Positions 40,899 through 55,027 of a stretch of 64,000 bases of DNA are shown in pieces. Under the pieces are notes generated by a model. That model saw only the letters and a program-made list of their open reading frames with translations. It ran no database searches and was not told where the DNA came from. Within the stretch, counting starts at the first letter, position 1. Every line of letters begins with the position of its first letter. Made by a program: the position numbers and the translations under genes. The stretch covers positions 436,560 through 500,559 of the forward strand of contig NZ_GL890774.1 of NCBI RefSeq assembly GCF_000211415.1. The letters run 5' to 3'. Source of the DNA: Enterobacter mori LMG 25706. Lineage in GTDB: Bacteria; Pseudomonadota; Gammaproteobacteria; Enterobacterales; Enterobacteriaceae.

Positions 40899-41030
40899 AT
40901 CAACCTCAGGGAAAAAGGGAAAACGCGGTTAAACCGCAGAGATATTCATTAATGATGATAAACCAGCCAGATAGTTAGGGGCTAATTTATTTGACAGACG
41001 GGGCGAAAAAGCGGAGATCCAGGAGCGGTC

Positions 41031-41056
41031 GCCGGATGGCGCTACGCTTATCCGGC
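41031..41056. repeat. REP element between nsrR and purA
   Basis: GCCGGAT-GGCGCTACGC-TTATCCGGC-type unit with arms GCCGGAT/ATCCGGC, just downstream of the purA stop. Confidence 0.75.
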
Positions 41057-41091
41057 CTACGGGTCTCCCCGCAGGCCAGCAGTCACGAAGA

Positions 41092-42390
<1,299 letters not shown>

Positions 42391-42494
42391 TTTTTTCAAA
42401 ATCACCGTTTGCTTAAAAATGGATTCTACCATCGCTTTTTCAGATATACAGCACTTTTTGACCTCAAAATACGCCGATTGCGCCTACTTTTTGA

Positions 42495-42692
42495 TCAGCC
42501 AATCGTTTTCTTCAACATGTAGTAGATAACGATACCCGCAACCACAAGACCGCCGCCAAAACGACGCAAAATATTATCCGGCAGTTGGCTCATCGTCGCG
42601 ATCATTCGACGCCAGGCGCGCGGATAAAGCATCGGTCCAAGACCTTCAAGCACCAAAACCAGGGCCAGCGCGAGCCAGATCGTTGAATTCAT
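42495..42692 (-). CDS. yjeT: small DUF2065 membrane protein YjeT
   Basis: 65 residues with two predicted membrane helices (about 3-22 and 46-61) around a basic loop (YPRAWRRMIATMSQLPDNILRRFGG, written in part). Conserved between hflC and purA in enterobacteria, function unknown; it has been proposed to belong with the HflKC region. It is preceded by a hairpin after hflC. Confidence 0.85.
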   Translation of the reverse strand: MNSTIWLALALVLVLEGLGPMLYPRAWRRMIATMSQLPDNILRRFGGGLVVAGIVIYYMLKKTIG

Positions 42693-42711
42693 TTTTAGTC
42701 CTTATAAAAGA

Positions 42712-42741
42712 AAACCACCGCTCCGTTGAGAGCGGTGGTTT
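42712..42741 (-). terminator. hairpin terminator/attenuator after hflC
   Basis: A 12-bp perfect stem AAACCACCGCTC/GAGCGGTGGTTT with a six-base loop, followed on the minus strand by TCTTTTAT. Probably ends or attenuates the long hflC-to-nnr transcript before yjeT-purA. Confidence 0.8.
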
Positions 42742-42763
42742 GAATACTCAAACGGACCTGAGT

Positions 42764-43768
42764 TTATCGCGTTGCGTTAGTCGGCGTCTTCATATAACGG
42801 AAGAAATCGCTGTCCGGGCTGAGCACCATCACATCCTGGTTGCTCTGGAAGCTATTCTCGTAAGCACGCAGGCTACGGATAAAGGCATAGAAGTCTGGAT
42901 CCTGACTGAAGGCATCAGCAAACAGCTTCGCCGCTTCGGCATCGCCTTCACCGCGCAGGATACGACCCTGACGTTCAGACTCTGCGAGCGTCTTGGTCAC
43001 TTCGTAGTCCGCAGCGGCACGCAGCTTCTCAGCCTCTTCCTGACCCTGTGAACGGTGACGACGGGCTACCGCTTCACGCTCGGCGCGCATACGGTTGTAG
43101 ATCGCCTCGGACACTTCCGCTGGCAGGTTGATTTGCTTGATACGCACGTCAACGACTTCAATACCCAGCGCGGCCATACTGTTCGGGTTGATCACCGGCA
43201 CTTTACCGTTGGTTTCAGCCTGAACGCGTTCAGCGGCTTTAGCAATCGCGTCATCCGCTGCTGGCGTTTCCACTTCGTCTTCCGTGCCCGCTGTACCGGA
43301 GTTCAGCGCATCACGTACTTCCAGCGTCAGACGGCCGCGGGAGTCGGTCACGATGTCTTTCACATCCAGACGACCGATCTCAGAACGCAGACGGTCAGAG
43401 AACTTACGTTTCAGCAGCACTTCTGCCTGAGAAACATCGCCACCGCCCGTTGCCAGGAAGTAACGGCTGAAGTCGCTGATACGCCATTTGATGTAGGAAT
43501 CAACGATCAGGTCTTTCTTCTCTTTGGTCACGAAACGGTCGGCCTGGTTATCCATGGTCTGGATACGCGCATCAAGCGTTTTCACTGACTGAATGAAAGG
43601 CACCTTGAAGTGCAGACCCGGTTCGTAAATCACCGGGCGTTTGTCACCATCACGCACGACGCTGCTGAACTGGAATTTGATCCCACGCTCGCCTTCTTTC
43701 ACCACAAAGATCGAGGTATACAGCACGACCAGTACGATGACGATGATCGCAATAACTGACTTACGCAT
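42764..43768 (-). CDS. hflC: FtsH-modulating SPFH protein HflC
   Basis: 334 residues with an N-terminal membrane anchor (about 4-22; VIAIIVIVLVVLYTSIFVV) and an SPFH/band 7 domain (about 25-210) followed by a coiled coil. It forms the large periplasmic HflKC cage around the membrane protease FtsH and limits its access to substrates. Two bases separate it from hflK. Confidence 0.96.
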   Translation of the reverse strand: MRKSVIAIIVIVLVVLYTSIFVVKEGERGIKFQFSSVVRDGDKRPVIYEPGLHFKVPFIQSVKTLDARIQTMDNQADRFVTKEKKDLIVDSYIKWRISDFSRYFLATGGGDVSQAEVLLKRKFSDRLRSEIGRLDVKDIVTDSRGRLTLEVRDALNSGTAGTEDEVETPAADDAIAKAAERVQAETNGKVPVINPNSMAALGIEVVDVRIKQINLPAEVSEAIYNRMRAEREAVARRHRSQGQEEAEKLRAAADYEVTKTLAESERQGRILRGEGDAEAAKLFADAFSQDPDFYAFIRSLRAYENSFQSNQDVMVLSPDSDFFRYMKTPTNATR

Positions 43769-43770
43769 CC

Positions 43771-45030
43771 TTATTCCCCCTGACGCTGGTAGTCGTTACG
43801 CTGCGCGTTAGCACGGCGTTGGTCCATAATGTCACCATCGTTCGAAGAAGGCGTTGTGTTCGCGCTGGCGTTGCCTGAAGAGGCTGGTGGCAGACGCAGC
43901 AGGTTATTCGCACCGCTGGTGTCTTTCGCAGCCGGTGCAGAACCGCCTTTCAGCATCTGATCCAGCGGCAGGACCATCAGGTTTCCGCCTTTGCTGTCGT
44001 TAACCAACACTTTGCGGGTGTGGCTCAGCACTTTTTCCATGGTCTCGATATACAGACGCTCGCGGGTAATCTCCGGTGCCGCTTTATACTCCGGCAGGAT
44101 CTTCGCGAAGCGAGCCACTTCACCCTGTGCTTCCAGGATGGTCTGAGTCTTATACGCGCGTGCTTCTTCCAGAATACGCTGCGCCTGACCGTTAGCACGC
44201 GGCTGAACTTCGTTGGTGTACGCTTCAGCTTCACGGATGTACTGCTGTTCGTTTTCACGTGCAGCAATCGCATCGTCAAATGCGGCTTTCACCTCTTCCG
44301 GCGGACGCGCAGCCTGGAAGTTGACGTCCAGCAGGGTGATACCCATGTTGTATGGACGAATGGTCTCTTCCAGCTCGCGCTGGGTATCGCTACGAATAAC
44401 GGTACGACCTTCGGTCAGAATACGGTCCATGGTGTACTTGCCGATCACGCCACGCAGGGCGCTGTCGGTCGCCTGACGCAGGCTGTCATCGGCGCTGGTC
44501 ACGCTAAACAGATAACGCTCAGGATCGGTTACGCGGTACTGCACGTTCATCTCAACGCGCACGACGTTCTCGTCAGAGGTCAGCATCACGCCAGATGCCG
44601 CCAGTTCACGGACGGACTCCACGTTAACCGCGGTGACGTTGTCAACGAAGGTCGGTTTCCAGTTCAAGCCAGGTTCAACCAGATGGCTGAACTTACCGAA
44701 ACGAGTGACCACGCCGCGTTCAGCTTCTTTAATGGTGTAGAACCCGCTGGCTGCCCAGATGATTACCACCGCAGCGGCCACAATGCCCACTACGCGGCCA
44801 CCCATTGGCGGGCGCGGACTCTGAGTGGAATTCCCACCCGAGCCAGAACCTTTTCCTCCGCCAAGGCCACCGAGCTTTTTGCTCAGCTTGCGGAAGATAT
44901 CATCCAGATCCGGCGGCCCCTGCTCGCGACCACCTTTGTTGCCATTTCCCCCAGAGTTGCCGCCTTGATTATTGCTGCTTCCCCACGGGTCGCGGTCTTG
45001 TCCGTTATTACCGGGCTGATTCCACGCCAT
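43771..45030 (-). CDS. hflK: FtsH-modulating SPFH protein HflK
   Basis: 419 residues. A Gly/Asn-rich cytoplasmic N-tail (about 1-78), one membrane helix (about 80-98; VGIVAAAVVIIWAASGFYTI), an SPFH domain and a long helix, then a low-complexity C-tail. It assembles with HflC into the cage around FtsH. Downstream of hflX with a 56-bp gap. Confidence 0.96.
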   Translation of the reverse strand: MAWNQPGNNGQDRDPWGSSNNQGGNSGGNGNKGGREQGPPDLDDIFRKLSKKLGGLGGGKGSGSGGNSTQSPRPPMGGRVVGIVAAAVVIIWAASGFYTIKEAERGVVTRFGKFSHLVEPGLNWKPTFVDNVTAVNVESVRELAASGVMLTSDENVVRVEMNVQYRVTDPERYLFSVTSADDSLRQATDSALRGVIGKYTMDRILTEGRTVIRSDTQRELEETIRPYNMGITLLDVNFQAARPPEEVKAAFDDAIAARENEQQYIREAEAYTNEVQPRANGQAQRILEEARAYKTQTILEAQGEVARFAKILPEYKAAPEITRERLYIETMEKVLSHTRKVLVNDSKGGNLMVLPLDQMLKGGSAPAAKDTSGANNLLRLPPASSGNASANTTPSSNDGDIMDQRRANAQRNDYQRQGE

Positions 45031-45086
45031 GTATATGCTCCATATTTGTTATGCAAGGGCGAATTATTCAGGCTTCCCCTTTCTGA

Positions 45087-46367
45087 TCAGACGATATAGT
45101 CCGCCAGCGCAGGTTCTTGTTTACAGAGGCGACGCCAGTCAACGATCGGCATACGCACCTGCATCCCCACGCTGCCGTCATCCTCCATCCACTCTTTTTC
45201 TATCGCCTGAAGCTGATAAAACCGGCTGCGCAGCCTGCCTTCCTGTGGCGGCAATCGCAGCGTGTGCTGGGCGACCTCACCGGAAAGACGTTCTGTCAAA
45301 GCCTGGAAAAGCAGTGGCACACCGATACCGGTCTGGGCAGAAAGCCAGACCCGAATCGGTTTGTTCTCTTCATCTCTGTCGATACGCGGTTCGAAATCGT
45401 CCAGCATATCGATCTTGTTCATCACCAACAGCGTTGGGATTTCGTGGGCGTCGATCTCTTCGAGCACCACGTTCACCGCGTCGATGTTCTCCTGAACGCG
45501 CACGTCTGCCGCATCAATCACGTGCAGCAGCAGGGTCGCCTGTCGCGTCTCCTGCAACGTCGCTTTAAACGCCGCCACCAGGTCATGCGGCAAATGACGG
45601 ATAAACCCTACGGTATCCGCCAGCACCGTCTCACCGACGTCAGCAACGTCAATACGGCGCAGCGTCGGGTCCAGGGTCGCAAACAGCTGGTCTGCGGCAT
45701 AAACCTGGGCCTCGGTGATCTGGTTAAACAGGGTGGATTTACCGGCGTTGGTATACCCCACCAGCGACACCGTCGGGATATCGGCTTTCGTTCGCGCCCG
45801 ACGTCCCTGCTCACGCTGTTTCTCAACTCTTTCCAGACGTGAGAGGATCTGGGTAATACGGCCACGCAGCAAACGACGGTCGGTTTCGAGCTGGGTTTCA
45901 CCCGGGCCGCGCAAACCAATCCCGCCTTTTTGTCTTTCAAGGTGTGTCCAGCCACGCACAAGACGCGTTGCCAGATGGCGCAACTGCGCCAGTTCAACCT
46001 GCAGCTTACCTTCGTGGGTACGCGCACGCTGAGCAAAAATATCTAAAATCAATCCCGTGCGATCGATAACACGGCATTCGCAAAGGGCTTCCAGGTTGCG
46101 CTCCTGGGCTGGAGACAGCGCATGATCAAACAACACGACTGACGCGCCGGTTGCTTTTACGGCATCCGCAATTTCGACTGCTTTACCTTCACCAACAAAA
46201 TACTTTGGGTGCGGCGCTTTACGGCTACCGGTAATCACCTGCATTGCTTCGACACCGGCAGAAGAGACCAGAGATTCAAACTCCTGGAGGTCTTCCATAT
46301 CTTTGTCTTGCGAAAAATAGATGTGTACCAGCACCGCCTGCTCACCGGCATCATAACGGTCAAACAA
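45087..46367 (-). CDS. hflX: ribosome-rescue GTPase HflX
   Basis: 426 residues. The N-terminal HflX domain (about 1-190) with [16 protein letters not shown] and a glycine-rich linker ([18 protein letters not shown]) precedes a G domain: G1 [10 protein letters not shown]3 DTVGF, G4 NKID. It binds the 50S subunit and splits stalled 70S ribosomes, mostly after heat stress. Lies 74 bp after hfq; a hairpin with CGGGGA/TCCCCG ends is in the gap (46393-46420). Confidence 0.96.
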   Translation of the reverse strand: MFDRYDAGEQAVLVHIYFSQDKDMEDLQEFESLVSSAGVEAMQVITGSRKAPHPKYFVGEGKAVEIADAVKATGASVVLFDHALSPAQERNLEALCECRVIDRTGLILDIFAQRARTHEGKLQVELAQLRHLATRLVRGWTHLERQKGGIGLRGPGETQLETDRRLLRGRITQILSRLERVEKQREQGRRARTKADIPTVSLVGYTNAGKSTLFNQITEAQVYAADQLFATLDPTLRRIDVADVGETVLADTVGFIRHLPHDLVAAFKATLQETRQATLLLHVIDAADVRVQENIDAVNVVLEEIDAHEIPTLLVMNKIDMLDDFEPRIDRDEENKPIRVWLSAQTGIGVPLLFQALTERLSGEVAQHTLRLPPQEGRLRSRFYQLQAIEKEWMEDDGSVGMQVRMPIVDWRRLCKQEPALADYIV

Positions 46368-46441
46368 GCGTAAACCTCTCTAAAAAGATCAGCGGGGAAC
46401 GCAGGATCCCTGGCTCCCCGTGTGGATAACAGTGCGAAACC

Positions 46442-46765
<324 letters not shown>

Positions 46766-46838
46766 TTATATGCTTGTTTTGTACTTAGAACCTTGCGATT
46801 CTGAAAAATTGCGCACGATACGTCTCAATTGTACACAT

Positions 46839-47789
46839 TCAGTCAGCGATATCACCAACAACCTCAATCACTTCGTTTAGCGCCTGTTGCGGCTTTTCAC
46901 TGTCTAACCAGTGAACGCCCTCCCAACCGCGCAACCAGGTGATCTGGCGCTTCGCTAACTGCCTCGTGGCGCAAACACCTCGATAAACCATTTCATCGTA
47001 TGAAATCTCACCTTCAAGATACGACCACATCTGGCGGTATCCCACACAACGAACGGAAGGCATATCCGTATGCAAATCTCCACGGGCAAATAGCGCCCGC
47101 ACTTCTGCTTCAAAATCTGAAGCCAACATCTGATGAAAACGCTGCTCAATTCGTTGATGGAGCAGTTCACGGCTCGCCGGGGCGATGGCGAACTGATGCA
47201 CCTGATACGGCAGAGCGTCTCCTGACGTTTGCGTCAGTTCCGTTAAAGTTTTACCCGAAATGAAAAAAACTTCCAGTGCCCGGGAAAGCCTTTGCGGATC
47301 ATTCGGATGGATTCGCGCTGCAGCAACCGGGTCAATCTCCGCCAGTTGCTGGTGCAAAACGTCCCATCCCTGCTCTGCCGCCTGCTGTTCAATCCTGGCT
47401 CGTACGTCCGGATCTGCCGATGGCAGAGGCGATAACCCCTCCAGCAGCGCCTTGAAGTAGAGCATGGTTCCGCCAACCAGTAGCGGTATTCGTCCCGCAG
47501 CGGTAATGTCGGCCATCTCGGCTAAGGCATCGCGGCGAAAGTCTGCTGCGGAGTACGCCTGAGCCGGGTCGAGAATATCCAGCAAACGGTGCGGTGCCGC
47601 GCGCAGTTCGTCTGCGTCTGGCTTCGCCGTGCCGATGTCCATTCCTCGATAAATGAGGGCGGAATCGACGCTAATCAACTCTACAGGCAAAACTTTACGT
47701 AACTCAATGGCTAACGCTGTTTTACCGGAGGCCGTAGGGCCCATTAAAAAAATCGCCTTAGGCAGGCTCGCCTTACTTACGTCAATCAT
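46839..47789 (-). CDS. miaA: tRNA dimethylallyltransferase MiaA
   Basis: 316 residues. Walker A P-loop GPTASGKTA at about 17-25, the dimethylallyl-pyrophosphate/tRNA-binding blocks [18 protein letters not shown] and [11 protein letters not shown], and the C-terminal [12 protein letters not shown]. It adds the isopentenyl group to A37 of tRNAs reading UNN codons. The start overlaps the mutL stop by 8 bases. Confidence 0.97.
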   Translation of the reverse strand: MIDVSKASLPKAIFLMGPTASGKTALAIELRKVLPVELISVDSALIYRGMDIGTAKPDADELRAAPHRLLDILDPAQAYSAADFRRDALAEMADITAAGRIPLLVGGTMLYFKALLEGLSPLPSADPDVRARIEQQAAEQGWDVLHQQLAEIDPVAAARIHPNDPQRLSRALEVFFISGKTLTELTQTSGDALPYQVHQFAIAPASRELLHQRIEQRFHQMLASDFEAEVRALFARGDLHTDMPSVRCVGYRQMWSYLEGEISYDEMVYRGVCATRQLAKRQITWLRGWEGVHWLDSEKPQQALNEVIEVVGDIAD

Positions 47790-49626
47790 GTCTCAGGGCG
47801 GTCATCGCCGTTTTTAAATCAACAGGTTGTAATAATCCACCCGGCGGCGTTTTCACCAGATGTGGGCAAAGGCGTTCAACCTCTGCCAACACGGTAATCG
47901 CCTGCGCCATACTCCACGGTGAGTGTTCGCTGGCCAGATGGCGAGCGATCCACTGCGCGGTGTTGGCGGCATCAAACGACGTTTGCTGCGCCAGGTAGCC
48001 TATCAGTTCAGGAATCAAGTTTTGTAAATTTTGTTGGCGTAAGGGTAAAGGCACTGCGCGAATTGTCACATGCTGCGCTTCAAGCACGATTTCTATGCCC
48101 ATTTCGGCAAGAAGCGCCTGAGCACGCTGCAAAATCCCTGTTTCTTCAGGGGTTATTTTTAACCGGACCGGGATCAGCAACGGCTGTGCGCAGGCGGCGT
48201 TTTCCCCCGGCGTCAGCTGCGCCTGTTTAAGCCAGCGTTCCGCCACCGGCAACGCCAGTAGCATCAGTTTCCCCTCGCGTTCGAGCAATGCCATATCCGG
48301 AGCAACAATCGTCAGTACACGACCAAAGCTCTGGCTATGCCCATCCAGTGAAGGTTGCGACACCTCGATATGCTCTTTACGTTCCACGGCGGGCGTATCA
48401 AGCAGTTTGCGGTACAACGCCCCCTGCTGCTTCTGATAACCCGGCTGAGCGTTGGGGTAGTTCGCCCCCGTAGGGCGAGGCGCGCTGCCCGCCGCTGAGA
48501 AACGCGGAGCCGACGGTTCGCGGGCAGAGGCGGGTTCAGCAAAGTGGTTGCGGCCTGCCGCCACCCGGTTTTCCGGCAGCGGACGCGGTGCCGGGGCGGC
48601 GTTTTCCAGCGGCAGCGTTGGCTCCGCCTGCTGCTGCAATACCGTGACAACACCCTGATAAATAAAGTCATGAACCAGACGTGACTGGTGGAAGCGCACC
48701 TCATGCTTCGCAGGATGGACGTTCACATCCACCTGATGGGGGTCGATCTCCAGATAAAGCACAAACGCGGGCTGTTGATCCGCGCCGAGTTTGTCTTCAC
48801 AGGCCTGACGAATGGCGTGGTTGATCAGGCGGTCGCGCATCATGCGGCCATTCACGTAGCAGTATTGGATCTCAGCAAAGGCGGCGCTGCTCGCGTTCGG
48901 ATCGGCCACCCAGCCGCGCAGCGCCAGATCGCCATGCTGCCACTCTATCGCCAGCGCTTTTTCAAGGAACGGCGTGCCGCAGATAGCCCCTAACCGGCGC
49001 TCCTTCTGCCCACCTTCCGCCACCGCACGATACTGACGCATCACCTTGCCGTTATGGCTGAGGTTGATGGTGACATCGAATCGCGCCAGCGCGATGCGGC
49101 GAATGATCTCATCGATGTGTCCGAATTCGGTCTTCTCGGTACGCATGAACTTGCGTCGGGCTGGGGTGTTATAGAACAGGTCCAGCACTTCAAGCGTGGT
49201 GCCGACAGGGTGCGCCGCAGGTTTGACCGTGACGTCCATATCGCGCCCTTCAGCGTAGGCCTGCCAGGCCTCCTGCTGTTCCGCAGTACGGGAGGTCAGG
49301 GTTAAGCGGGAGACGGAACTGATGCTCGCCAGCGCTTCGCCGCGAAAACCAAGGCTGATAATGGCTTCCAGATCGTCCAGAGAGGCAATTTTACTGGTGG
49401 CGTGACGCGCCAGCGCCAGCGCCAGCTCGTCTTTTTTGATGCCACAGCCGTTGTCACGAATACGAATAAGCTTTGCGCCGCCGCGTTCGATATCAATATC
49501 AATGCGGGTTGCCCCCGCATCGAGGCTGTTTTCCACCAGCTCCTTCACCACCGACGCAGGGCGCTCCACCACCTCACCGGCGGCGATTTGGTTCGCGAGC
49601 TGCGGCGGTAGAACCTGAATCGGCAT
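47782..49626 (-). CDS. mutL: DNA mismatch repair protein MutL
   Basis: 614 residues. The N-terminal GHKL ATPase (about 1-330) has motif [13 protein letters not shown], motif II RDNGCGI and motif [14 protein letters not shown] Pro/Ala-rich linker and a C-terminal dimerisation domain (about 430-614) follow. As in other enterics it lacks the metal-binding endonuclease motif of MutL proteins from MutH-less bacteria. It links MutS to MutH and UvrD. Confidence 0.97.
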   Translation of the reverse strand: MPIQVLPPQLANQIAAGEVVERPASVVKELVENSLDAGATRIDIDIERGGAKLIRIRDNGCGIKKDELALALARHATSKIASLDDLEAIISLGFRGEALASISSVSRLTLTSRTAEQQEAWQAYAEGRDMDVTVKPAAHPVGTTLEVLDLFYNTPARRKFMRTEKTEFGHIDEIIRRIALARFDVTINLSHNGKVMRQYRAVAEGGQKERRLGAICGTPFLEKALAIEWQHGDLALRGWVADPNASSAAFAEIQYCYVNGRMMRDRLINHAIRQACEDKLGADQQPAFVLYLEIDPHQVDVNVHPAKHEVRFHQSRLVHDFIYQGVVTVLQQQAEPTLPLENAAPAPRPLPENRVAAGRNHFAEPASAREPSAPRFSAAGSAPRPTGANYPNAQPGYQKQQGALYRKLLDTPAVERKEHIEVSQPSLDGHSQSFGRVLTIVAPDMALLEREGKLMLLALPVAERWLKQAQLTPGENAACAQPLLIPVRLKITPEETGILQRAQALLAEMGIEIVLEAQHVTIRAVPLPLRQQNLQNLIPELIGYLAQQTSFDAANTAQWIARHLASEHSPWSMAQAITVLAEVERLCPHLVKTPPGGLLQPVDLKTAMTALRHD

Positions 49627-49635
49627 GAATTCTCC

Positions 49636-50970
49636 TTAATTTGTGGCGGTCATCTCACCCGGCAGCGCAGCACTGGCCGTCTGGCCTGCACCGCTTTGCG
49701 GCGCTGACTGAAGCGGATGGGCTTCAAAATATTTACGCAGACCATTATAAATCGCTTCGGCAATCTGCTGCTGGTAACTGTCGCTTCCCAGCAGGCGCTC
49801 TTCACCGTTGTTGCTGATAAAGCCCGTTTCCACGAGGATCGATGGAATATCCGGCGAACGCAGAACACCCAGGCTCGCATGCTCCGGACGGCGCTTGTGC
49901 AATGCCCCGATGCCCTGCAGCTGGTTAAGTACGTTAGTCGCGACATCATACCCGACGCGCTGGGAATGACCGAACTGTAAATCCAGCACCGCCTGGCTGA
50001 GATACGGGTCAGACTGGCTATTAGCCAGCACATCACCCGCACCGCCTAACAGTTCAGACTGTTTCTCATGCTCTTCAAGCCAGTTTGCCATTTCACTGTT
50101 GGCGCGACGGTTCGACAGCACCCAAACAGAGGCGCCGGTCGCGCTACGATTCGGCGCGGCATCCGCATGAATGGAGACCAGGAAGTTTGCGTTTTGCTTA
50201 CGCGCCACGTCCGAGCGTCCCATTACGGAGATAAAACAGTCGCCGTCGCGAGTGAGCACGCCTTTAAACATCGGATCGTCGTTTAACAGCGTCCTGAGCT
50301 TGCGGGCTACCGCGATTGTCACGTTTTTCTCCCGCGTACCGCCCGGGCCAATTGCGCCTGGATCCTGCCCGCCGTGACCTGCATCGATGGCGATGATCAC
50401 TTTGTCACCGCTGACCGCCGCGCGTCGTGCGCTGGCGGCCGGACGCGTCACCGTATTACTGCTGGTTGCCGCTGTGATGCGATCGTTTTGCGACTTAAAC
50501 GGATTACGGGCAGGTTCAGACGGACGCGGGGTATACACAGGTTCTTCCACGCGCTTCGCCACCACCGGTGGAGGTGGCGGCGGCGCGTCGGCATTGATGG
50601 TAAAGACCACCGTATAGTTCGCCCCGTTTTGCTGCTTCACCGCCTTCGTTTTGCCCTTTTCGGTCAGATCCACAACCAGGCGTAACGACTGGCTATCCTG
50701 CGGCGTTCCCGAACGGATACTTTTCACCAGGTTGTTACCGCTGAACCGCAGCGGTAATCCCTGGATTACGCCCGTTTGTTTGATATCCAGCGCCACGCTG
50801 TGGCTGTCTGGCTGAGAAAACGCATATTCTGGGTCGCCCATAAAGCTAAACGTGATCCGGGCCTGAGTTTCCCCGTTCGACACCTGAATATCTGAGAGGC
50901 TCGCCGCCCCGGCCTGCGCGCACAGCAGCACCGTGGCAGCCAACAACCAACCTTTAACGCGATTTTTCAT
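49636..50970 (-). CDS. amiB: N-acetylmuramoyl-L-alanine amidase AmiB
   Basis: 444 residues. A signal peptide ([21 protein letters not shown]), an AMIN septal-targeting domain (about 25-125), a Pro-rich linker, and an Amidase_3 zinc domain (about 210-420) with [29 protein letters not shown] and [13 protein letters not shown]. It splits septal peptidoglycan when activated by EnvC. It lacks the LysM repeat reported for some AmiB. The start at 50970 gives the E. coli length. Confidence 0.96.
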   Translation of the reverse strand: MKNRVKGWLLAATVLLCAQAGAASLSDIQVSNGETQARITFSFMGDPEYAFSQPDSHSVALDIKQTGVIQGLPLRFSGNNLVKSIRSGTPQDSQSLRLVVDLTEKGKTKAVKQQNGANYTVVFTINADAPPPPPPVVAKRVEEPVYTPRPSEPARNPFKSQNDRITAATSSNTVTRPAASARRAAVSGDKVIIAIDAGHGGQDPGAIGPGGTREKNVTIAVARKLRTLLNDDPMFKGVLTRDGDCFISVMGRSDVARKQNANFLVSIHADAAPNRSATGASVWVLSNRRANSEMANWLEEHEKQSELLGGAGDVLANSQSDPYLSQAVLDLQFGHSQRVGYDVATNVLNQLQGIGALHKRRPEHASLGVLRSPDIPSILVETGFISNNGEERLLGSDSYQQQIAEAIYNGLRKYFEAHPLQSAPQSGAGQTASAALPGEMTATN

Positions 50971-50986
50971 CCCGTCATCCCTACGC

Positions 50987-52962
<1,976 letters not shown>

Positions 52963-52964
<2 letters not shown>

Positions 52965-54102
52965 GTCACAGCCCCTCGATCTCAATCAGTTAGCGCAAAA
53001 TATAAAACAGTGGGGTGCTGAGCTTGGCTTCCAGAAGGTGGGCATCACCGACACCGACCTCTCCGCCAGCGAGCCCAAACTGCAGGCGTGGCTGGACAAA
53101 CAGTACCACGGCGAGATGGAGTGGATGGCGCGTCATGGCATGATGCGCGCTCGTCCACACGAGCTGTTGCCGGGCACATTACGCGTCATCAGCGTGCGCA
53201 TGAACTACCTGCCCGCCAATGCGGCCTTTGCGCGCACGCTCAAAAATCCCTCTTTGGGTTACGTCAGCCGGTATGCTCTGGGGCGTGACTACCATAAGCT
53301 TCTGCGCAACCGTTTAAAAAAACTTGGGGAAATGATTCAGCAGCACTGTGTTTCGCTGAATTTTAGACCCTTTGTGGATTCCGCGCCTATTCTTGAACGT
53401 CCGATTGCTGAAAAAGCGGGGCTTGGCTGGACAGGTAAGCACTCACTTATCCTTAGCCGCGACGCCGGTTCGTTCTTTTTCCTGGGTGAACTGCTGATAG
53501 ATTTACCGCTGCCGGTAGACGGCCCGGTCGAGGAAGGTTGCGGCCGGTGTGTAGCCTGCATGACCATCTGCCCGACAGGCGCTATTGTCGAGCCTTATAC
53601 CGTTGACGCACGCCGCTGTATCTCCTATCTCACTATCGAACTGGAAGGGGCCATTCCTGAGGAATTTCGACCGCTTATCGGCAACCGGATCTACGGTTGT
53701 GACGACTGCCAGTTGATCTGTCCGTGGAACCGCTATTCGCAGCTCACGGACGAAGAGGATTTCAGCCCGCGTAAGGCGCTGCATGCACCACCGCTTATTG
53801 AGCTGTTCGCCTGGACAGAAGCCTGGTTCCTTAAAGTGACGGAAGGTTCGGCCATTCGCCGTATCGGTCATTTGCGTTGGCTGCGAAATGTTGCCGTTGC
53901 GCTGGGCAATGCCCCGTGGGATGAAGCGAATATTCAGGCTCTCGAAAGCCGTAGAGGTGAGCACCCACTTCTCGATGAACACATAGAGTGGGCGGTTGCA
54001 CAGCAAATTGAGAAGCGAAATGCCTGCGTGGTAGAAGTGCAGTTACCCAAGAAACAGCGGCTGGTGAGGGTGATTGAAAAAGGGCTAACGCGGGATGCCT
54101 GA
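52963..54102 (+). CDS. queG: epoxyqueuosine reductase QueG
   Basis: 379 residues, the E. coli length. A cobalamin-binding N-terminal domain, then two 4Fe-4S motifs CGRCVACMTICPTG and CDDCQLICPW (about residues 190-260) and a C-terminal HEAT-like region (RRIGHLRWLRNVAVALGN). It performs the last step of queuosine synthesis in GUN-anticodon tRNAs. The start at 52963 is fixed by the divergent nnr start, which overlaps it. Last chromosomal gene before the element. Confidence 0.96.
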
Positions 54103-54104
54103 AC

Positions 54105-54352
54105 TATTCACAGCCTGTGTATAAAATTACAAACTCAGGCGCCATCAGGGCTGGCTAAGAGGTCAAGTGATCTCACTAACATTTTGAAATGATATTTTCT
54201 TTTTATAAATCAGAATATTATAAAGATACTATTCACCCTGCGAAGCGTTTGGCACTTACAGTTCAGCGGCAGCTTCTGTGGATAACTCTGTTTACAAGAG
54301 TATTTCAGATGAAATAGAAAACGTCCCCAACGGAGCATTCCGCTGTGGATAA
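54105..54352. other. datA: DnaA-box cluster, probable datA locus
   Basis: Between queG and the tRNA-Gly end are three matches to the rc of TTATNCACA in the same orientation: TGTGTATAA at 54116-54124, TGTGGATAA at 54277-54285 and TGTGGATAA at 54344-54352. A near match CTATTCACA at 54105-54113 faces the first. An IHF-like site (AATCAG-N4-TTA, 54208-54220, one mismatch) lies in the AT-rich middle. In E. coli datA lies between queG and glyVXY and promotes DnaA-ATP hydrolysis with IHF. Position and content fit. Confidence 0.6.
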
Positions 54353-54372
54353 TTTGAATATGAAGAAGAATT

Positions 54373-54390
54373 TGGAGCGGGAAACGAGAC
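54373..54390 (-). mobile_element. att site: 18-bp 3' end of tRNA-Gly(GCC)
   Basis: On the minus strand the bases are GTCTCGTTTCCCGCTCCA, the last 18 bases of a tRNA-Gly(GCC) gene. From 54391 the sequence no longer matches tRNA (CAGAACC instead of TCGAACTC), so only the att copy is here. ICEclc-family elements integrate at exactly this 18-bp stretch. Chromosome lies to the left, element to the right. Confidence 0.88.
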
Positions 54391-55027
54391 CAGAACCTAG
54401 GCCTTAACTCGTTGATTTGATAAATCTTTTCCGCCTATCCCGTAACAGGATGGACGGCATTATGGACTTATTCTTTCTCGATGGCAAGTGTTGCACCAAG
54501 TTTTTTTTCTACCTCAAGCTGCTGACGTCCTCCGACATCTGGTGTCCTTGTAAAGTCACCTACACCAGTCCAGGTGATAGCACCAAAGATGCAGCATAGT
54601 AAAAGCTACGACACCACCAGCCCTGTCCGCTATCAGCCAGGTAGAACACAAGTCTGGCAAGCGACCATCCGCCTTACAAAACCACGCACCTTATCGAGAT
54701 GTAGGACCTGCCCAAGGCAGTCCGTCTACACGAGCCATTGCGTTTCGTGGACACCAGTTCATGGTCGACTGGTGACCTTATCGCTTATGCGTGTGCACCT
54801 TCGCCTCGTGGCAACTAAGTTCAACAATCGTACGGTCACCTAGAAGGCAGGCCGATTCGTTGATCCAAAGTACGGGCATGAGCAGTGACCGGGCATAAAT
54901 AATGGAAGAACCCAACCATGGGAGACATCTACGACATGAGGTTCTTTCAAGTTCCTTTTCAAGCCAGGAATAACAGTGTTCTGTACGCTACCGGAGTAGT
55001 ATTACAACAACCGAAGGAAGAAACATC
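54391..55027. other. 637-bp element-end region without a recognisable gene
   Basis: Only short, uncharacteristic reading frames occur. I see a hairpin CACCAGT/ACTGGTG with a nine-base loop at 54752-54774 and no integrase remnant. The region contains whatever promoter drives the LysR gene. A purine-rich GGAAGAAACATC ribosome-binding area precedes that gene. Confidence 0.5.

Noticed and set aside
46421-46429. A lone perfect DnaA box (TGTGGATAA) between hfq and hflX
   Set aside because: Single box with no partner, IHF site or repeat nearby; expected by chance in a chromosome.
54417-54599. 60-codon open frame just inside the element end
   Set aside because: No ribosome-binding site, no recognisable domain, and composition like its non-coding surroundings.
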